A program made the position numbers and the translations under genes. From contig CM056738.1 of assembly GCA_029844215.1 (NCBI GenBank), positions 77,678,093 through 77,742,092 on the forward strand: a stretch of 64,000 bases of DNA, given 5' to 3'. Source of the DNA: Przewalskia tangutica (lineage: Eukaryota; Streptophyta; Magnoliopsida; Solanales; Solanaceae). The notes beneath the pieces are model-generated. The model searched no databases. It saw nothing but the letters and a program-made list of their open reading frames with translations, and was not told the DNA's origin. Shown piece after piece: positions 1 through 10,515 of the stretch (positions are counted from its first letter, which is position 1; each line of letters begins with the position of its first letter).

Positions 1-30
1 AGCAACAAAAAGACTAAGGCAAATCCTTAC

Positions 31-362
31 CTTTTCTTGTTGCAAAATCTTTGATCTTTTGATGATGATTTCTTGCAACAACTACCAGATAAGTCTTCCG
101 GGGATCTCCGACCACCTTTCCGATAAGACGAATCAGTTTCCACCGGAATCTGAGGATCTTCATTAACGTACTTACTAGGGTTTAGCATTGAGAGAGTCTT
201 GCAAAATGAAGCTATAATTTTCTCCACCAATTCCTGAGCCAACACTCCATTATCATCACCTATAGGTTTCTTGATTATCAATTCTCTTAGCCCGCTTGTG
301 AATTCCTTGCCGAGGTTTAATTCTTTGATTATCATTTTCAGATCAGCTAATTGAGACTCCAT
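31..362 (-). CDS. WRKY group III transcription factor, exon 1 (partial)
   Basis: The first exon of a DNA-binding regulator that would act in the nucleus on W-box promoters, typically in defence and senescence. The ATG is at 362 on the minus strand. An in-frame TTG at 407 lengthens the frame but lies too close to the TATA box to be the start. The exon encodes about 110 residues: an acidic/hydrophobic helical N-terminus (MESQLADLKMIIKEL), the segment LVEKIIASFCKTLSMLN typical of group III WRKYs, and a Ser/Lys-rich stretch ending SSSKDQRFCNKKR, which matches the conserved basic stretch upstream of the WRKY domain. A splice donor (AAAAG|GTAAGG) follows at 30. The WRKY domain and its C2HC zinc finger should lie on later exons left of the window, so subgroup (WRKY70/54-like or WRKY41/53-like) cannot be set. 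The frame is intact. Confidence 0.82.
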
Positions 363-401
363 ATTGTTGTGAAAAAAACAAATGTAGGAACTATAGCAAG
401 A

Positions 402-407
402 AGTCAA
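402..407 (-). promoter_or_regulatory. W-box (TTGACT) near the start of the WRKY gene
   Basis: TTGACT on the minus strand, between the TATA box and the ATG, matches the WRKY binding site TTGAC(C/T). Auto- or cross-regulation by WRKY factors is known for this family and is inferred here. Confidence 0.4.
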
Positions 408-421
408 GGACTGTGAGGTGC

Positions 422-430
422 TTATTTATA
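422..430 (-). promoter_or_regulatory. TATA box of the WRKY gene
   Basis: The minus strand reads TATAAATAA 60 bp upstream of the ATG at 362. This implies a 5' untranslated region of only about 30 nt. Position and sequence both fit a plant core promoter. Confidence 0.7.
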
Positions 431-602
431 TGGAAAGGAAAAAGCCAAGTAGTTGAATTTATGATGTTTTTCAAGGATAAATTCGTCATTAGGTCGATAA
501 AAACAAAATCCACATGCATAATACACTTTCTAATATTTCATAGATTTCAATTTATGCAAATCTATTTCAATGTGATTTGTCATAATTAAAGTTAGAAAAA
601 AA

Positions 603-608
603 GGTCAA
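603..608 (-). promoter_or_regulatory. W-box (TTGACC) upstream of the WRKY gene
   Basis: TTGACC on the minus strand about 240 bp upstream of the ATG, a strict W-box. With the site at 402-407 it makes two W-boxes in the proximal promoter. Confidence 0.4.
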
Positions 609-1052
609 ATATATCCTAAAACTTTAGTAAAAGGATCACATATATCATTTGTCAAAGTATGAGATCATATTTACCCTCTGTTAATTAAAACTTATCAAAT
701 TTACCCTTTTTAACGGATTGGACATGTGACACCCACGTGGCTGCCACATGGCAGCCACATCAACAATGGTGGTTTCTGATAAGTTTGACTCCAATTTTCT
801 GGCGGCGGAACCACTGTTCCGGCGGCGGCGGAACCACTATTCCGGCGAGGTCCGTTGCAATTAGAGAAGAATCATACACCATTTGATTCATCTCGACCTC
901 ATCTTTCTATCCATTCTAACCACATTGTTCTATTCAACTCATAACCCCATCGATTTTAGCTTTGAATTTTCGGATCTAAAACTACCATTTCGGCGATTCG
1001 CATTTTCTGCGAACTGAGGTTAAGTCGACGGGAGTGGGTAATACCACTGTGA

Positions 1053-1060
1053 TTAGTGAC
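1053..1060. repeat. Left target duplication of the hAT-like element
   Basis: TTAGTGAC here and ATTGTGAC at 1807-1814 agree at 6 of 8 positions, as expected for an aged 8-bp hAT target duplication. Confidence 0.45.
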
Positions 1061-1806
1061 TAGGGGTGTTCATTTCGATCCGATCCGAAAAATCGAATAT
1101 CTGAAAAAAATCGAATCGGATACGGATCACAATTTTCTTAATTTCGAATATCCAAAATATATATTGTCATCTTGCATTGATGATATCAATATTTATCAGC
1201 TTTTGATTTCTGGAATTCTCTCTAGCCTAAAATGATTGTATGCTCCAATATCTTTGTGGCACATCTCAATGCTGCAATCGATGTCCTCAATGACAAGAAT
1301 TTATCTATTCTCGATAGAGACTAGTAGTCTCTGTTTATCATCTTTTTTTTTTTTTGTGTCATCACCTTATATTATAATTTGTGTGGAACACTTTTCTTTT
1401 ACAAAAAAATATATTATATTTTTATATATAAAAATAATTTAATTTTATGAGATGATTTACAATCACATATTTATCTAAGACTTGTTCTAGATCATAAATC
1501 TTAATTTTTTTTTCTTTCTTAAACTCCATACCTAGTAAAATAGTGTTCACAAATATTAGAAAGTTTTAGAATAAGTAACTAACCACATGTTCTGTTTATT
1601 TAAACCCTAAAGCAAAAACAAAACAGTACATTGCACTTTATATTCGAAAGCTTAACGGAAAATATAATTCAAAGCAGTAATGGCCCCATTCAAAAGTACG
1701 CACGGATATTTCGGATATCCGATTTCGGATCATAATTTTATCGATTCGAAATTTTCGGATATCCGAAATTTCGGATCGGATCGGGTATCCGAAATGAACA
1801 CCCCTA
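1061..1806. mobile_element. hAT-like non-autonomous DNA transposon (MITE-like)
   Basis: The element starts TAGGGGTGTTCATTTCG and ends with its reverse complement (CGAAATGAACACCCCTA). TAGGGGTG is a common terminus of plant hAT elements, and an imperfect 8-bp target duplication flanks it. The right end carries several copies of the palindrome TTCGGATATCCGAA and derivatives, with related copies at the left end; these look like subterminal transposase-binding repeats. No transposase is encoded, so it would need one in trans. The AT-rich core has no recognisable gene. Confidence 0.7.
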
Positions 1807-2457
1807 ATTGTGACCACCATCACCACGCCGATATTTCTTTACTACCCCCGGGATTCGACTCATCCCCTATAGCCTCGACGACCATCAGAAATCACTGGCG
1901 GCGCTTAGGGTTTCAGTCGAGATTATGACCTCTTTTTTCATTTTTTATTAAATAATATTAGCTATAATTTACTGTAAAGGCTCATAATTCATAGGTGTTA
2001 GCTTAATTAAATGTCCACTTTTACGAATTAGAACAGAGTTCTAAAATGTTCGAGACGACCCTACGTATGCATGAGTAATTGTGAAGATAAAGATCTGTCA
2101 AGGAAAATGTTACACGTCGCAGAAGACGTTAATCATATGTCGTCACCCTAATATCGTCATACACGCTCTACCTGACATACATTAATAAAGAAGTGTTAAT
2201 CAACCTAGCAAGAATTAAATGTCAACATCTGTTTAGCAATAGTTAATTGCTAGTAGTTGTTTGTCATAATTAGTGCAAGTTGTGTTTCCTAAATTTGCGC
2301 GTTCTGATTACAAAAATAGTCAGAATCATTCACCATATATATGACACGACCTTCATTGTCTTACTAGTGTCTGTGGTAGGTTCTTTGTGTTTTACATTCC
2401 CAAGGTATATGCATCATTTTATGACTTAACACCTTATCCTTTAAAATTTTACAATTT
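1807..2457. other. Non-coding spacer
   Basis: No recognisable gene. The first 120 bp are more GC-rich than the rest and end in GGGTTTCAGTCGAGATTATG, possibly old repeat debris. The remainder is AT-rich sequence in which I see no structure. Confidence 0.4.
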
Positions 2458-2620
2458 ACCCCTTGACCTATTTATTGGGAGCAAAAGGCGAAATCCCTCG
2501 CTCACAGGGTCCCCATCCCTCCGATCCGACAGAGATTGGTGGAGAAAGATAAATCATGGTACTCAGCGGTCCACTAGGTGGGAGACACAGTGTCTGGTCC
2601 CCACCCCTTGACCTATTTAT
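2458..2620. mobile_element. Short SINE-like insertion with 18-bp target duplication
   Basis: ACCCCTTGACCTATTTAT occurs at 2458-2475 and again, perfectly, at 2603-2620. It brackets a 127-bp segment (2476-2602) that is much more GC-rich than its surroundings. A perfect duplication of this length is typical of target-primed reverse transcription, hence SINE-like. No clear poly(A) tail or B box could be assigned, so family and orientation are open. Confidence 0.5.
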
Positions 2621-3465
2621 CTCTTTACAAAATTACAAAAGTGCTCACTTAATAAAGAGAAAAAACAATAAAAAGGATATAGAATAGGGAAGATGGAGAA
2701 CGAGGAAGAAAAACTGCTCATATACATGTAAGTATTCAGAAAAAATGATATAGAAACATATGAATATCTTTTGGTCGTAGTTGCTGCTACTAATTTAATT
2801 TGTATAAATAAACCAAAAAGTAGTAATCATTGGTACGTAGGCTGGACGAGTTTCTTCTTTTAATTTCAAATCTTATTGATTCAAGTAATGGTGACTCATC
2901 GTAATGAAATGTTATATTACTATATTGCCGCCTAATATTTTGAAAAATTATGTTGTCTCGTGTTAGGTGTAACACTCCGTAAATTTGAATTAGGTATGAA
3001 TATGTATAGTGAGTGTTGATGTATCATTTTAGCTATATGAATCTTTTCCGTATGAATTCGGGTGGAATATAGTTATTTTAAAGTCAAACCAAATAGTGAG
3101 TTTTGTAGGAGTTCTTAAATTCATATAATCTGCGGTAGTCCTGACTTATGTTCATTTTTAGGATAGTTACACTAGAAATCTGAGCAAACTCAAAACATGA
3201 AAGTTGTAGGTCTTTGAAATATCTTTCCAACCATATATGACCTAAATATATCAATCGGAGCTCTATTCTATGAGTTATGCTCATTTTACCGAACATTAGG
3301 GCACCCGCGCTTCACGCGAGCATCGCCTCAAAAACATGTCTTTGAATCTCAATCTCAGAGACATGTGCGATGCATGACCATCGTGCGACCCCATTATGTG
3401 TGATGGGCGTGCGACACAGGGACATTGCGCGACCCGTTTTTCTGATTTCGAACCCTATAAATTTA

Positions 3466-3472
3466 AAACTTC
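3466..3472 (+). promoter_or_regulatory. TATA box of the solo LTR
   Basis: TATAAAT lies about 30 bp downstream of a GC-rich block, placing the likely transcription start near 3500. It is the expected U3/R arrangement of an LTR promoter. Confidence 0.5.
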
Positions 3473-4357
3473 GTTATAATATTTCCCCACTTCGTTTTGA
3501 GTGACTTTTTGAAAGAAAACAACCCTAAAGCTTCCCCAAAATATCCAAGGTAAGTTCTTCATCAATTATTATCATTACTTCATCAATCTAATATCAAATT
3601 TACACCCTAGATTCTTGAAAACTCAAGGAAGGAAAAGAATAAGTGTGTGGATTTCGTCTAAAAGGTAATACCTTTGATAATCCTGATATTATTCAAGATT
3701 TTTAGGCTAGTATAAAGTATATTAAAGGATTAGAATCCACGAATGACTCATACGAGGTTCAAGAACAAGTTTTAAGGCTTCAAAAAACCCCTAGTTTCTG
3801 AATTAGTGAAAAAACTAGTAGAAGTGAATAAAGCTTTAATCTGCCTCATCTAAATCCATTGTAGAGTAATTGTTGGACCTTGGATTTAGTAGAATTTTAG
3901 TGGGATTATAGGTATGTCTCTTTTTTCTAATATATTTTTTAACCTTTTTTAAAATGGTTTCTTTGGCATGGTTTCATGTGCGCAAGGGACAAGCTCTCAT
4001 GGAACCTTAGTGTATCATACTATATACTTGTGTATATGATCTTTTCTATCAAATGATTGTTGAAACTAATTTATGAAGCTTTGTACTTTGAACATGACCT
4101 ACCGGCTACCCCTATAAGGGACATTTTAAAACTTAATTTTTGAAACTTGAATATTTCATGAGTTTTGCCTATGAACGAGTTTGTTGAAGTTGAAACTTAT
4201 TTAATGACTTGAACATGATTTCTAAACCTATTAATGACTTTACGTACCCATATTAACGGGATGATGAACATAATCTATAATGAATGATTTGACTTCTATG
4301 CTATGATTGTGATTCGGCTAACTTGTCATGGTTTATATATGTTTGTGTTTTAGCCTA

Positions 4358-4615
4358 CCTACTCGGGAGGAAGGGTAGTCATTATGGATCCTAGTGTAGT
4401 TTGTCTAGACATTCGGAAGGAAGAGTGGCCATCGAAGTCAATAACCTCAGTGTGATTTGTCTAACCATTCGGGAGAAAGGGTGACCATCGAAGGTCAATA
4501 ACCTTGGTGTGGTTTGCCTAGACATTCGGGAGGAAGAGTGTCCATCGAGGGTTCGTAGCCTTGATGTGGTTTTGCCTAGATATTCGAAAGGAAGGATATC
4601 CATCGAGGGTAACAA
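4358..4615 (+). repeat. 57-bp minisatellite inside the solo LTR
   Basis: About 4.5 degenerate copies of a 56-58 bp unit, each marked by ATTCGG(G)AGGAAG, CCATCGA(A/G)GG and TGTGGTTTG. Units start near 4411, 4467, 4524 and 4582. The ORFs across it are by-products of the repeat. Confidence 0.8.
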
Positions 4616-4622
4616 CCCCGAT

Positions 4623-4868
4623 CACTACAAGAAAATATAGAATTAGCAACAAAATTTTAGCAACAATAAATATATTATTGCTAAAATATATAAATGACAA
4701 CAAAAAATTAATATTTTATTGCTAAAAACATGAATGACAACTATTTTTGGATCGGAGGTTATTGCAACGGCATACAACAACTTTTTTGTTGCGAAAAATA
4801 CTTTTGGCAATAACATCCAACATATGACAACAAAAATATTGTTGGAAAATGTCTTTTCTCTTGTAGTG
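4623..4868. mobile_element. CACTA (En/Spm) MITE
   Basis: The termini are CACTACAAGAAAA on the left and TTTTCTCTTGTAGTG on the right, the canonical CACTA inverted repeat. The 3-bp target duplication GAT is perfect (4620-4622 and 4869-4871). At 246 bp it has no transposase and contains AACAA-rich subterminal repeats. It lies inside the solo LTR, so it is younger. Confidence 0.9.
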
Positions 4869-5739
4869 GATGTGGTGTTTCTATGCGGGGTTAGGAACCT
4901 TAGCTTATTTGGTCATTCCTTCATTATATTAATTTGGGTCTGATGGTCATGATTTTGATTGTTCATAAGCGTTTTGATGATGGTCTTGAGTTCATAAATG
5001 ACAGACTTAAAGAAAAATAACTGGTATAATGATTTGAGACTAATTTAATTCTTCTTTAATGGTTTCACTAAAAAAATTACTAAGTTTGTTGATTTATCTT
5101 ATCTCTGGATTTCAAATTACTAATATTGTTTACTGCTTCTCATTATATTATTTTTTATATTAATTATTGTCCCGAAGACACTCATTGAGTATCCAGTACT
5201 CAGATATATTATTGTTGTTTTTATGGTGTGTCAGGTAACATCGAGGATCAAGTTTGTGATACGCGTGCAGACTATGAGAGCTTGCTACTTTCAGATTTAT
5301 TGGTGAGCTCACACCCTTATTCATGGGACACCCATATCTTAGTTATTATTGTTGGTTTTTGGGTTGCGTATGGAAGTTAGACTATTCTTTACTTATCATT
5401 AGAGGCTCCATAGACATATGTTAATATTGTGGGGAGTTGTTGAAGTCATTGTTTGACTCATTGGGTGTTGCTACATTTTTATGACGACATATTTATATTA
5501 AACTTCCGCTTATTTTATTTTATAATTGTAGCCATGATTTAATTAAGCTATTTGTAACTTGCTGGAATAAATAATGAAAGATTATTGATAAGAGATTACA
5601 TGTCTATTGATTCATAAGGTGTTTTCGGTGTTGTTCATAGCATCGAATGCTTGTTACATCCAGGCCGGATTTAGGGTGTGACATTAAGTTGTTAATAAAA
5701 ATTGTATATTGCTCGTAAATACAAATCATTGTTATGATT

Positions 5740-5809
5740 TACTTGATTCAATGGTTCAATCATAGGTCACGGGTTCAAGACGTAGAAGCAGTCACTAATG
5801 CTTGCATCA
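5740..5809 (+). mobile_element. Au/TS-type SINE, 5' (tRNA-like) half
   Basis: GGTCACGGGTTCAAGAC (5765-5781) carries the pol III B box, followed by GTAGAAGCAGTCACTAATGC as in plant Au/TS SINEs. The rest of the SINE is 26.8 kb away at 32627-32731. The exact 5' end is uncertain. Confidence 0.62.
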
Positions 5810-6245
5810 AGAGCATTTCTACCATAAGGTCACTAAGGCATACGCCTTAGACCCCATAATTAAGAGGGGCTCACTTTTACTTATATTAATAAATCTATGG
5901 CAAAGGGTCAGATATGCCCTTCAACAATATGATAATATGTGCATATGCCCGTGATTTAAACATTGTCCAGACGTGTCCTTACCGTTATGTCTTGCAGCCA
6001 TTTGTACCATTGATTTAACGAAAATTCGAAAAAAATAGAGGACATATTTGTTCAGTTTCATAAAATATACGAGCATATTTGATTCATTGAAATTTCTGAA
6101 CTACATATTGTACCAATAATTCTCAGATTTGTTTTTTGTATTGTACTTTATGCTAGCCAATGATTTTTTGGTATTGCATTTTGAAACTCCAGACTTATCG
6201 TGCAACTCCACATTTTGCTCTCTTATTTTTTTACTTGCTTATGAA

Positions 6246-6355
6246 ATGTCGGAAGCTTCGAGTTCTTCAAAGAACTGTGGAAGGGTTTGTGGATTTGGTA
6301 TTGCTCCAAATAATTCTACTAAATTTATGTTATGCGTGGAATTCACGAAAGGGTC
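6246..6355 (+). pseudogene. Possible captured GRF-type zinc-finger fragment (5' part) in MULE 2
   Basis: From the ATG at 6246 the frame reads MSEASSSSKNCGRVCG and continues to the insertion point of Tekay A. Beyond A, 31638-31676 can be read as HSGRHFFRCHKSD. Ser-rich start, C-x3-C-G and GR-x-F-x2-C together resemble small plant GRF-type zinc-finger proteins often carried by MULEs. Splice sites are unconvincing (a 40-bp candidate intron is too short), so this is only a suggestion. Confidence 0.25.
6351..6355. repeat. Left target duplication (GGGTC) of Tekay A
   Basis: GGGTC directly precedes the TGTTACACCC start of element A and recurs at 31551-31555 after its terminal GTGACA. This fixes both ends of the 25-kb composite. 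Confidence 0.85.
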
Positions 6356-9300
6356 TGTTACACCCGTAATTCCAAGGAATTAATATGAGAACGTACTCAA
6401 GGAACTAAGATTTGAAATCTTGGAAGGATGGTATAATTACATTTTCTTATGGAAGTTCCGGAAAAATGTGAAGACGAAAATTTATTAACTCGGAGATAGA
6501 TTTCCTAATATGGATTTATGGACTTAGTATGATTTAATTAAGTCTTGAAATTGATAAAGTGGGGCCCACCGAAAATTTCACAATTTTGGTGGGAGGGTTC
6601 GAAATTTGGAAAAAAAAGGCTAAGTGTGGGAGATATTTGTGAAGGGAAGACAAGTGGACAAGTGTGGGAGATATTTGTAAGACAAGTGGACAAGTGGGGT
6701 CCCCCTCCACTTGTGAGATATTCATCTATATTATGCAAGGCTTTGCAAGACTTAGCTCAAAGATATTTTCATCATCCAAACTCTCTTCTCTCTCCCTTGT
6801 TCTTGAGGGTCTCGAAAATCTTGAGCAAAAGTGAAGAACAAGAGTTGATTATTCTCCTAGATTAAACACCCTAATCAAGTTCTAAACCAAGTTAACTCTC
6901 CAAGGTTTATCAACCACGGTTTGGCCGAAAGTTGGGTGGAAATCCTAAGCTTGTTTATGAATTTTTTGGAAATAAAACAAGAAGAAAAGATGGTTACAAG
7001 CTTGTAGTGGATACATGTGTGTGATTGGAACTTGAAGAATAGGAGCTAAGACAAAACTATGGACCGACTTTAAATGGACTGTTTTGGGCAATATTTAAGG
7101 TAAGGATTATCATCTTGAAGTAATTGGATATAACATGTTGTAGTAATTAATAGATGAACATGTGATTAAGAAGAATGAAGAATAAGAAATACATGTCATA
7201 GTTTTAGCATGCTAGCCGAAAACTGGATAGTTTTGGTGTTGTCGAATTCGTTGGTTATTGTTGTTGTTATCATCACCTATTGCATGTTAACATGAAGGCT
7301 TGTTGTTAACAAGTTGATATGACTTATATAAAAGTGTTGGAATGTAAATACGATTATAAGAAGTTATGGAAATAGCTTTGGTTGTAGTAGTTGACTGAGA
7401 ATTACTATAAAACTGTTGGATATTGTGGTGCAGTTTTATGGGCTGTTTTGGGTATTGAAATGCTGGAAAATCAGCCACCTTTATGCATGTTTAAATGTAG
7501 TAATCACTAATGGAAGTCCTAGGGGAATAAGTGTTACACCCCGTAAAATTCAAGAGGATAAGTTAAGAACGTACGAAAGGAAATAAGATTTGAATTCGAA
7601 AAGTTGGGTTGGCAAATTATTGTAGGCAGACGTTCAGTCAACTTTGGAGCGGTATATCCCCTAATTCTTTAGGAGTTTTGAGGTGTTTTAAAAGGCTAGT
7701 ATGAAGTTCGTTGAGTCTAGTTTCCCACGCAACAAACCACTCGTCGATTGGACATCGGGGTAGGAAGTTGCGGGCGTTGGAAGCTCGTGATGACGCAGGC
7801 GAATCTCAGCCCAGCGCGGCGCGCGGCCGTCAGCGAGGCAGCGCGCGTCGGCGAGGCGCGACGCCGATAATTCAGAAAGTCCTCTGAGGTTGCAGAGCCG
7901 CGGCGCCAAGGCGGGATTTTTACGCGGAAAGGGGCAAAAAATAGGGGATATTTTGATAGAAGGCCTATGGGAGGGTGACAAGTGTCCCTCCCATCGTTTT
8001 GACCAAAGGAGGGTTTTATTTTAGGACCAAGTCTTCAAGACTTGGCCATTTGCAAGGGTTTTCCTAAGAAAAATTCCTCTCCTCTCTCTCAAATTGATGA
8101 ACCCCGGTGAGATTTTTGGAAAGGCTTCAAGAAGAAAAAGTGTTGGCAAGCTTGTAGAGGGTTCATGGGGGTAATTTTAAAGTGAAGAAGATTTCGGAAA
8201 GAGGGCTTCTTGAGGTAAAATCCTTACCTTCTTGTGTAAATGAAGATTTCAAGTTATTGTAGTTAAGAAATGAGCATGTGGTTGTTATATTAAAGTTTGA
8301 AAAGATTTGGATCTTGTCGTCTTGTGGAAAACCGAAAATGGGCATGTTAGCCACTCATGTTGTAATCAATCCGGTTGTTAGCTAAAATTAGTTGCATGTT
8401 ATAAATAGGAGGGTATATAATTGGTTATGATTTTATATACCATGTTGGAATAACGAGTTGGATTAAGAGGAAATTGAAAGGAAATTGATAATGGTTGTGA
8501 TATTGTAGCCGAATGTGGCTTGGAATTATTGGTTTGTTTTGTATTATTGTGGGGCAGAATTTTACGCGTCCTGTAAAGGCGTGTAATCCCCTTTTGGTTA
8601 GCTGAATTGTTGTGCCTTAAATGCGGCGTTTGGTTATTGAATTCGGACCTTGAAAAAGGTGGAAAAGTACATAGAAACAAAGGAAGTGCTGTCCAATTTT
8701 TCCCGTAGAACAAGGGACTTTACATTATAATATTCTACGTTGAAGCTAGAAGCTAATAGACGTATTATGGTCATTATAGGTTGACATCTACGGACAACAT
8801 ATTGGACTTGGCAAGTGGATTAAACATAAGAGGTATGTGGAAACTTTCTTATCTCTTGAGCATGAGTAGTTATAACTGTATGGTACGGTAGACGTACGTG
8901 ATTTAAATAAGGTAAAGTCATTTGATATACTTGACTTGTTTTAAAGATGCCTAGTCGGTTGAGTTAGAGGACTAACTCACTTGTCCTTGAGAAAAGGTTA
9001 TAAGAATGGGTCATTCTAATGGGGTAGACAAGGACTTCTTGATGTGAAAAAGTATGGAACTATTATAAAGATAAGAACTTGTTTTCTAAGTTAAGAATTT
9101 TGTCTTCTAAAGTAATGAGACTTGAAGCATTTTGAAAGTTGTGTAACTTGATTTGAAGTACAAGTATCTTGATCATAACAAGAACGAAGTTGTCTAAGAC
9201 ATAAGGAGTTATAACGGCTTTATGGGAAGTTAGTTATGACGGCCTTATGAAAGGATAAGATTGTCTTAGTTTCTAAAGCATAAAGTTAGTATAACGACTT

Positions 9301-9687
9301 TATGGGACGTTGGTTATAATAACTTTATGGAAGGTTAAAGAAATGGTTTTCTCGAATAAGTAAGCCTAGATGAAAGAATTGAAACTAAGAAGGACAATTT
9401 GATTTAAAGGCATCAATTGCTTAAAGTTTAAAATGAGGGTCACTTGATTTAGAAGCCCGAAGCATATTTCTGATAGTATAGTGACTTGTTTGAAATGTAG
9501 ATAAGCCTTGATACTACGGGTGTTAGTATCTTGGGGTCTTATGTGGAAAAGGGATCTTGGAAAGAATAGAAATACATAGTACGCTGGGTTGAATTTCCCC
9601 GGACTTGTTAAGTGATATGAAAAGTGCCTTAAGGTCATAAAATGAGATCCATTTTGTATGTTAATGAAAGTCTAAAGAAGTTATGAG

Positions 9688-10175
9688 TTTACTTGGACAT
9701 GCTTACGATGAGGGATTCCGAGGCATGCAGTATGAGCTTACCTGGACGTACCGACAGTGATGTGGGATTCCACGAGTATGCTTCCCTTGTGATTGATCCT
9801 TGGACATGCTTACGATGAGGGATTCTGAGGCATGCACCTTGGACATGCTTACGATGAGGGATTCTGAGGCATGCAGTATGAGCTTACCTGGACGTACCGA
9901 CAGTGATGTGGGATTCCACGGGTATGCTTCCCTTGTGATTGATCCTTGGACATGCTTACGATGAGGGGTTCCGAGGCATGCACCTTGGACATGCTTACGA
10001 TGAGGGATTCCGAGGCATGCAATATGAGCTTACCTGGACGTACCGACAGTGATGTGGGATTCCACGGGTATGCTTCCAGTGTGGTTGATCCTTGGACATG
10101 CTTACGATGAGGGATTCCGAGGCATGCGCCTTGGACATGCTTACGATGAGGGATTCCGAGGCATGCGACCAGGAT
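9688..10175 (+). repeat. 145-bp higher-order minisatellite in solo LTR B
   Basis: Three units of about 145 bp starting near 9734, 9880 and 10025 (GAGCTTACCTGGACGTACCG). Each contains one or two copies of a roughly 39-bp subunit with GGACATGCTTACGATGAGGG and GAGGCATGC. ORFs here on either strand are repeat by-products. Confidence 0.85.
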
Positions 10176-10284
10176 GCGGATTAAATTCCCGTATACGATT
10201 ATTATGCCATGGATTAGCTCCACATGAAGTCATGTACCCGAGATGAGGGATTCCACAAGCAAGAGATATATATAGGTATATATG

Positions 10285-10515
10285 TGTAGTATGTGTGTAC
10301 GCCGACAGTGAGGAAGGATGCCACGGGCGCGTCACATGGTTGTATTTTACTCTTACGACTGTCGGCAGTGACGGGGGATCCCACGGGCAGAGGATATAGG
10401 TTTATATGTGTTGTATGTGTGTACGCCGACAGTGAGGTAGGATGCCACGGGCGCGTCACATGGTTAGATTTTACACCTAGCGGTCGACAGTGATGGGGAA
10501 TCCCACGGGCGCGCT
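10285..10515 (+). repeat. Second tandem array in solo LTR B
   Basis: Two units of about 125 bp with GTACGCCGACAGTGAGG, GGATGCCACGGGCGCG and TCACATGGTT, alternating with GACAGTGA(C/T)GGGGAATCCC blocks. The CCGACAGTGA core is shared with the array at 9688-10175, so both seem to derive from one motif. Confidence 0.7.

Larger units (their letters stand above)
363..1060. other. WRKY upstream region with G-box and hairpin
   Basis: No coding sequence. From about 600 the text has the AT-rich, semi-conserved look of a dispersed plant repeat. A G-box CACGTG (734-739) overlaps a perfect inverted repeat with 10-bp arms GTGGCTGCCA and TGGCAGCCAC and a 2-bp loop (737-758). A GC-rich direct repeat (GGCGGCGGAACCACT) lies at about 801-840. 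Confidence 0.5.
2968..5683 (+). mobile_element. Solo LTR, Tekay-like, interrupted by a CACTA MITE
   Basis: It begins TGTAACACTCCG and ends GGGTGTGACA, matching the TGTNACACYCCG...GTGACA ends of the Tekay LTRs further right. It is flanked by TTAGG (2963-2967) and TTAAG (5684-5688), a 4/5 target duplication. No primer-binding site follows and no internal region is present, so it is a solo LTR left by LTR-LTR recombination. A GC-rich block (3300-3440) precedes a TATA box, and a minisatellite lies in its middle. Without the 246-bp MITE and its 3-bp duplication it is about 2.47 kb. Confidence 0.78.

Noticed and set aside
27..407. TTG start for the WRKY frame at 407
   Set aside because: TTG is not a normal plant start, it lies only about 15 bp downstream of the TATA box, and an ATG with family-typical N-terminus follows at 362.
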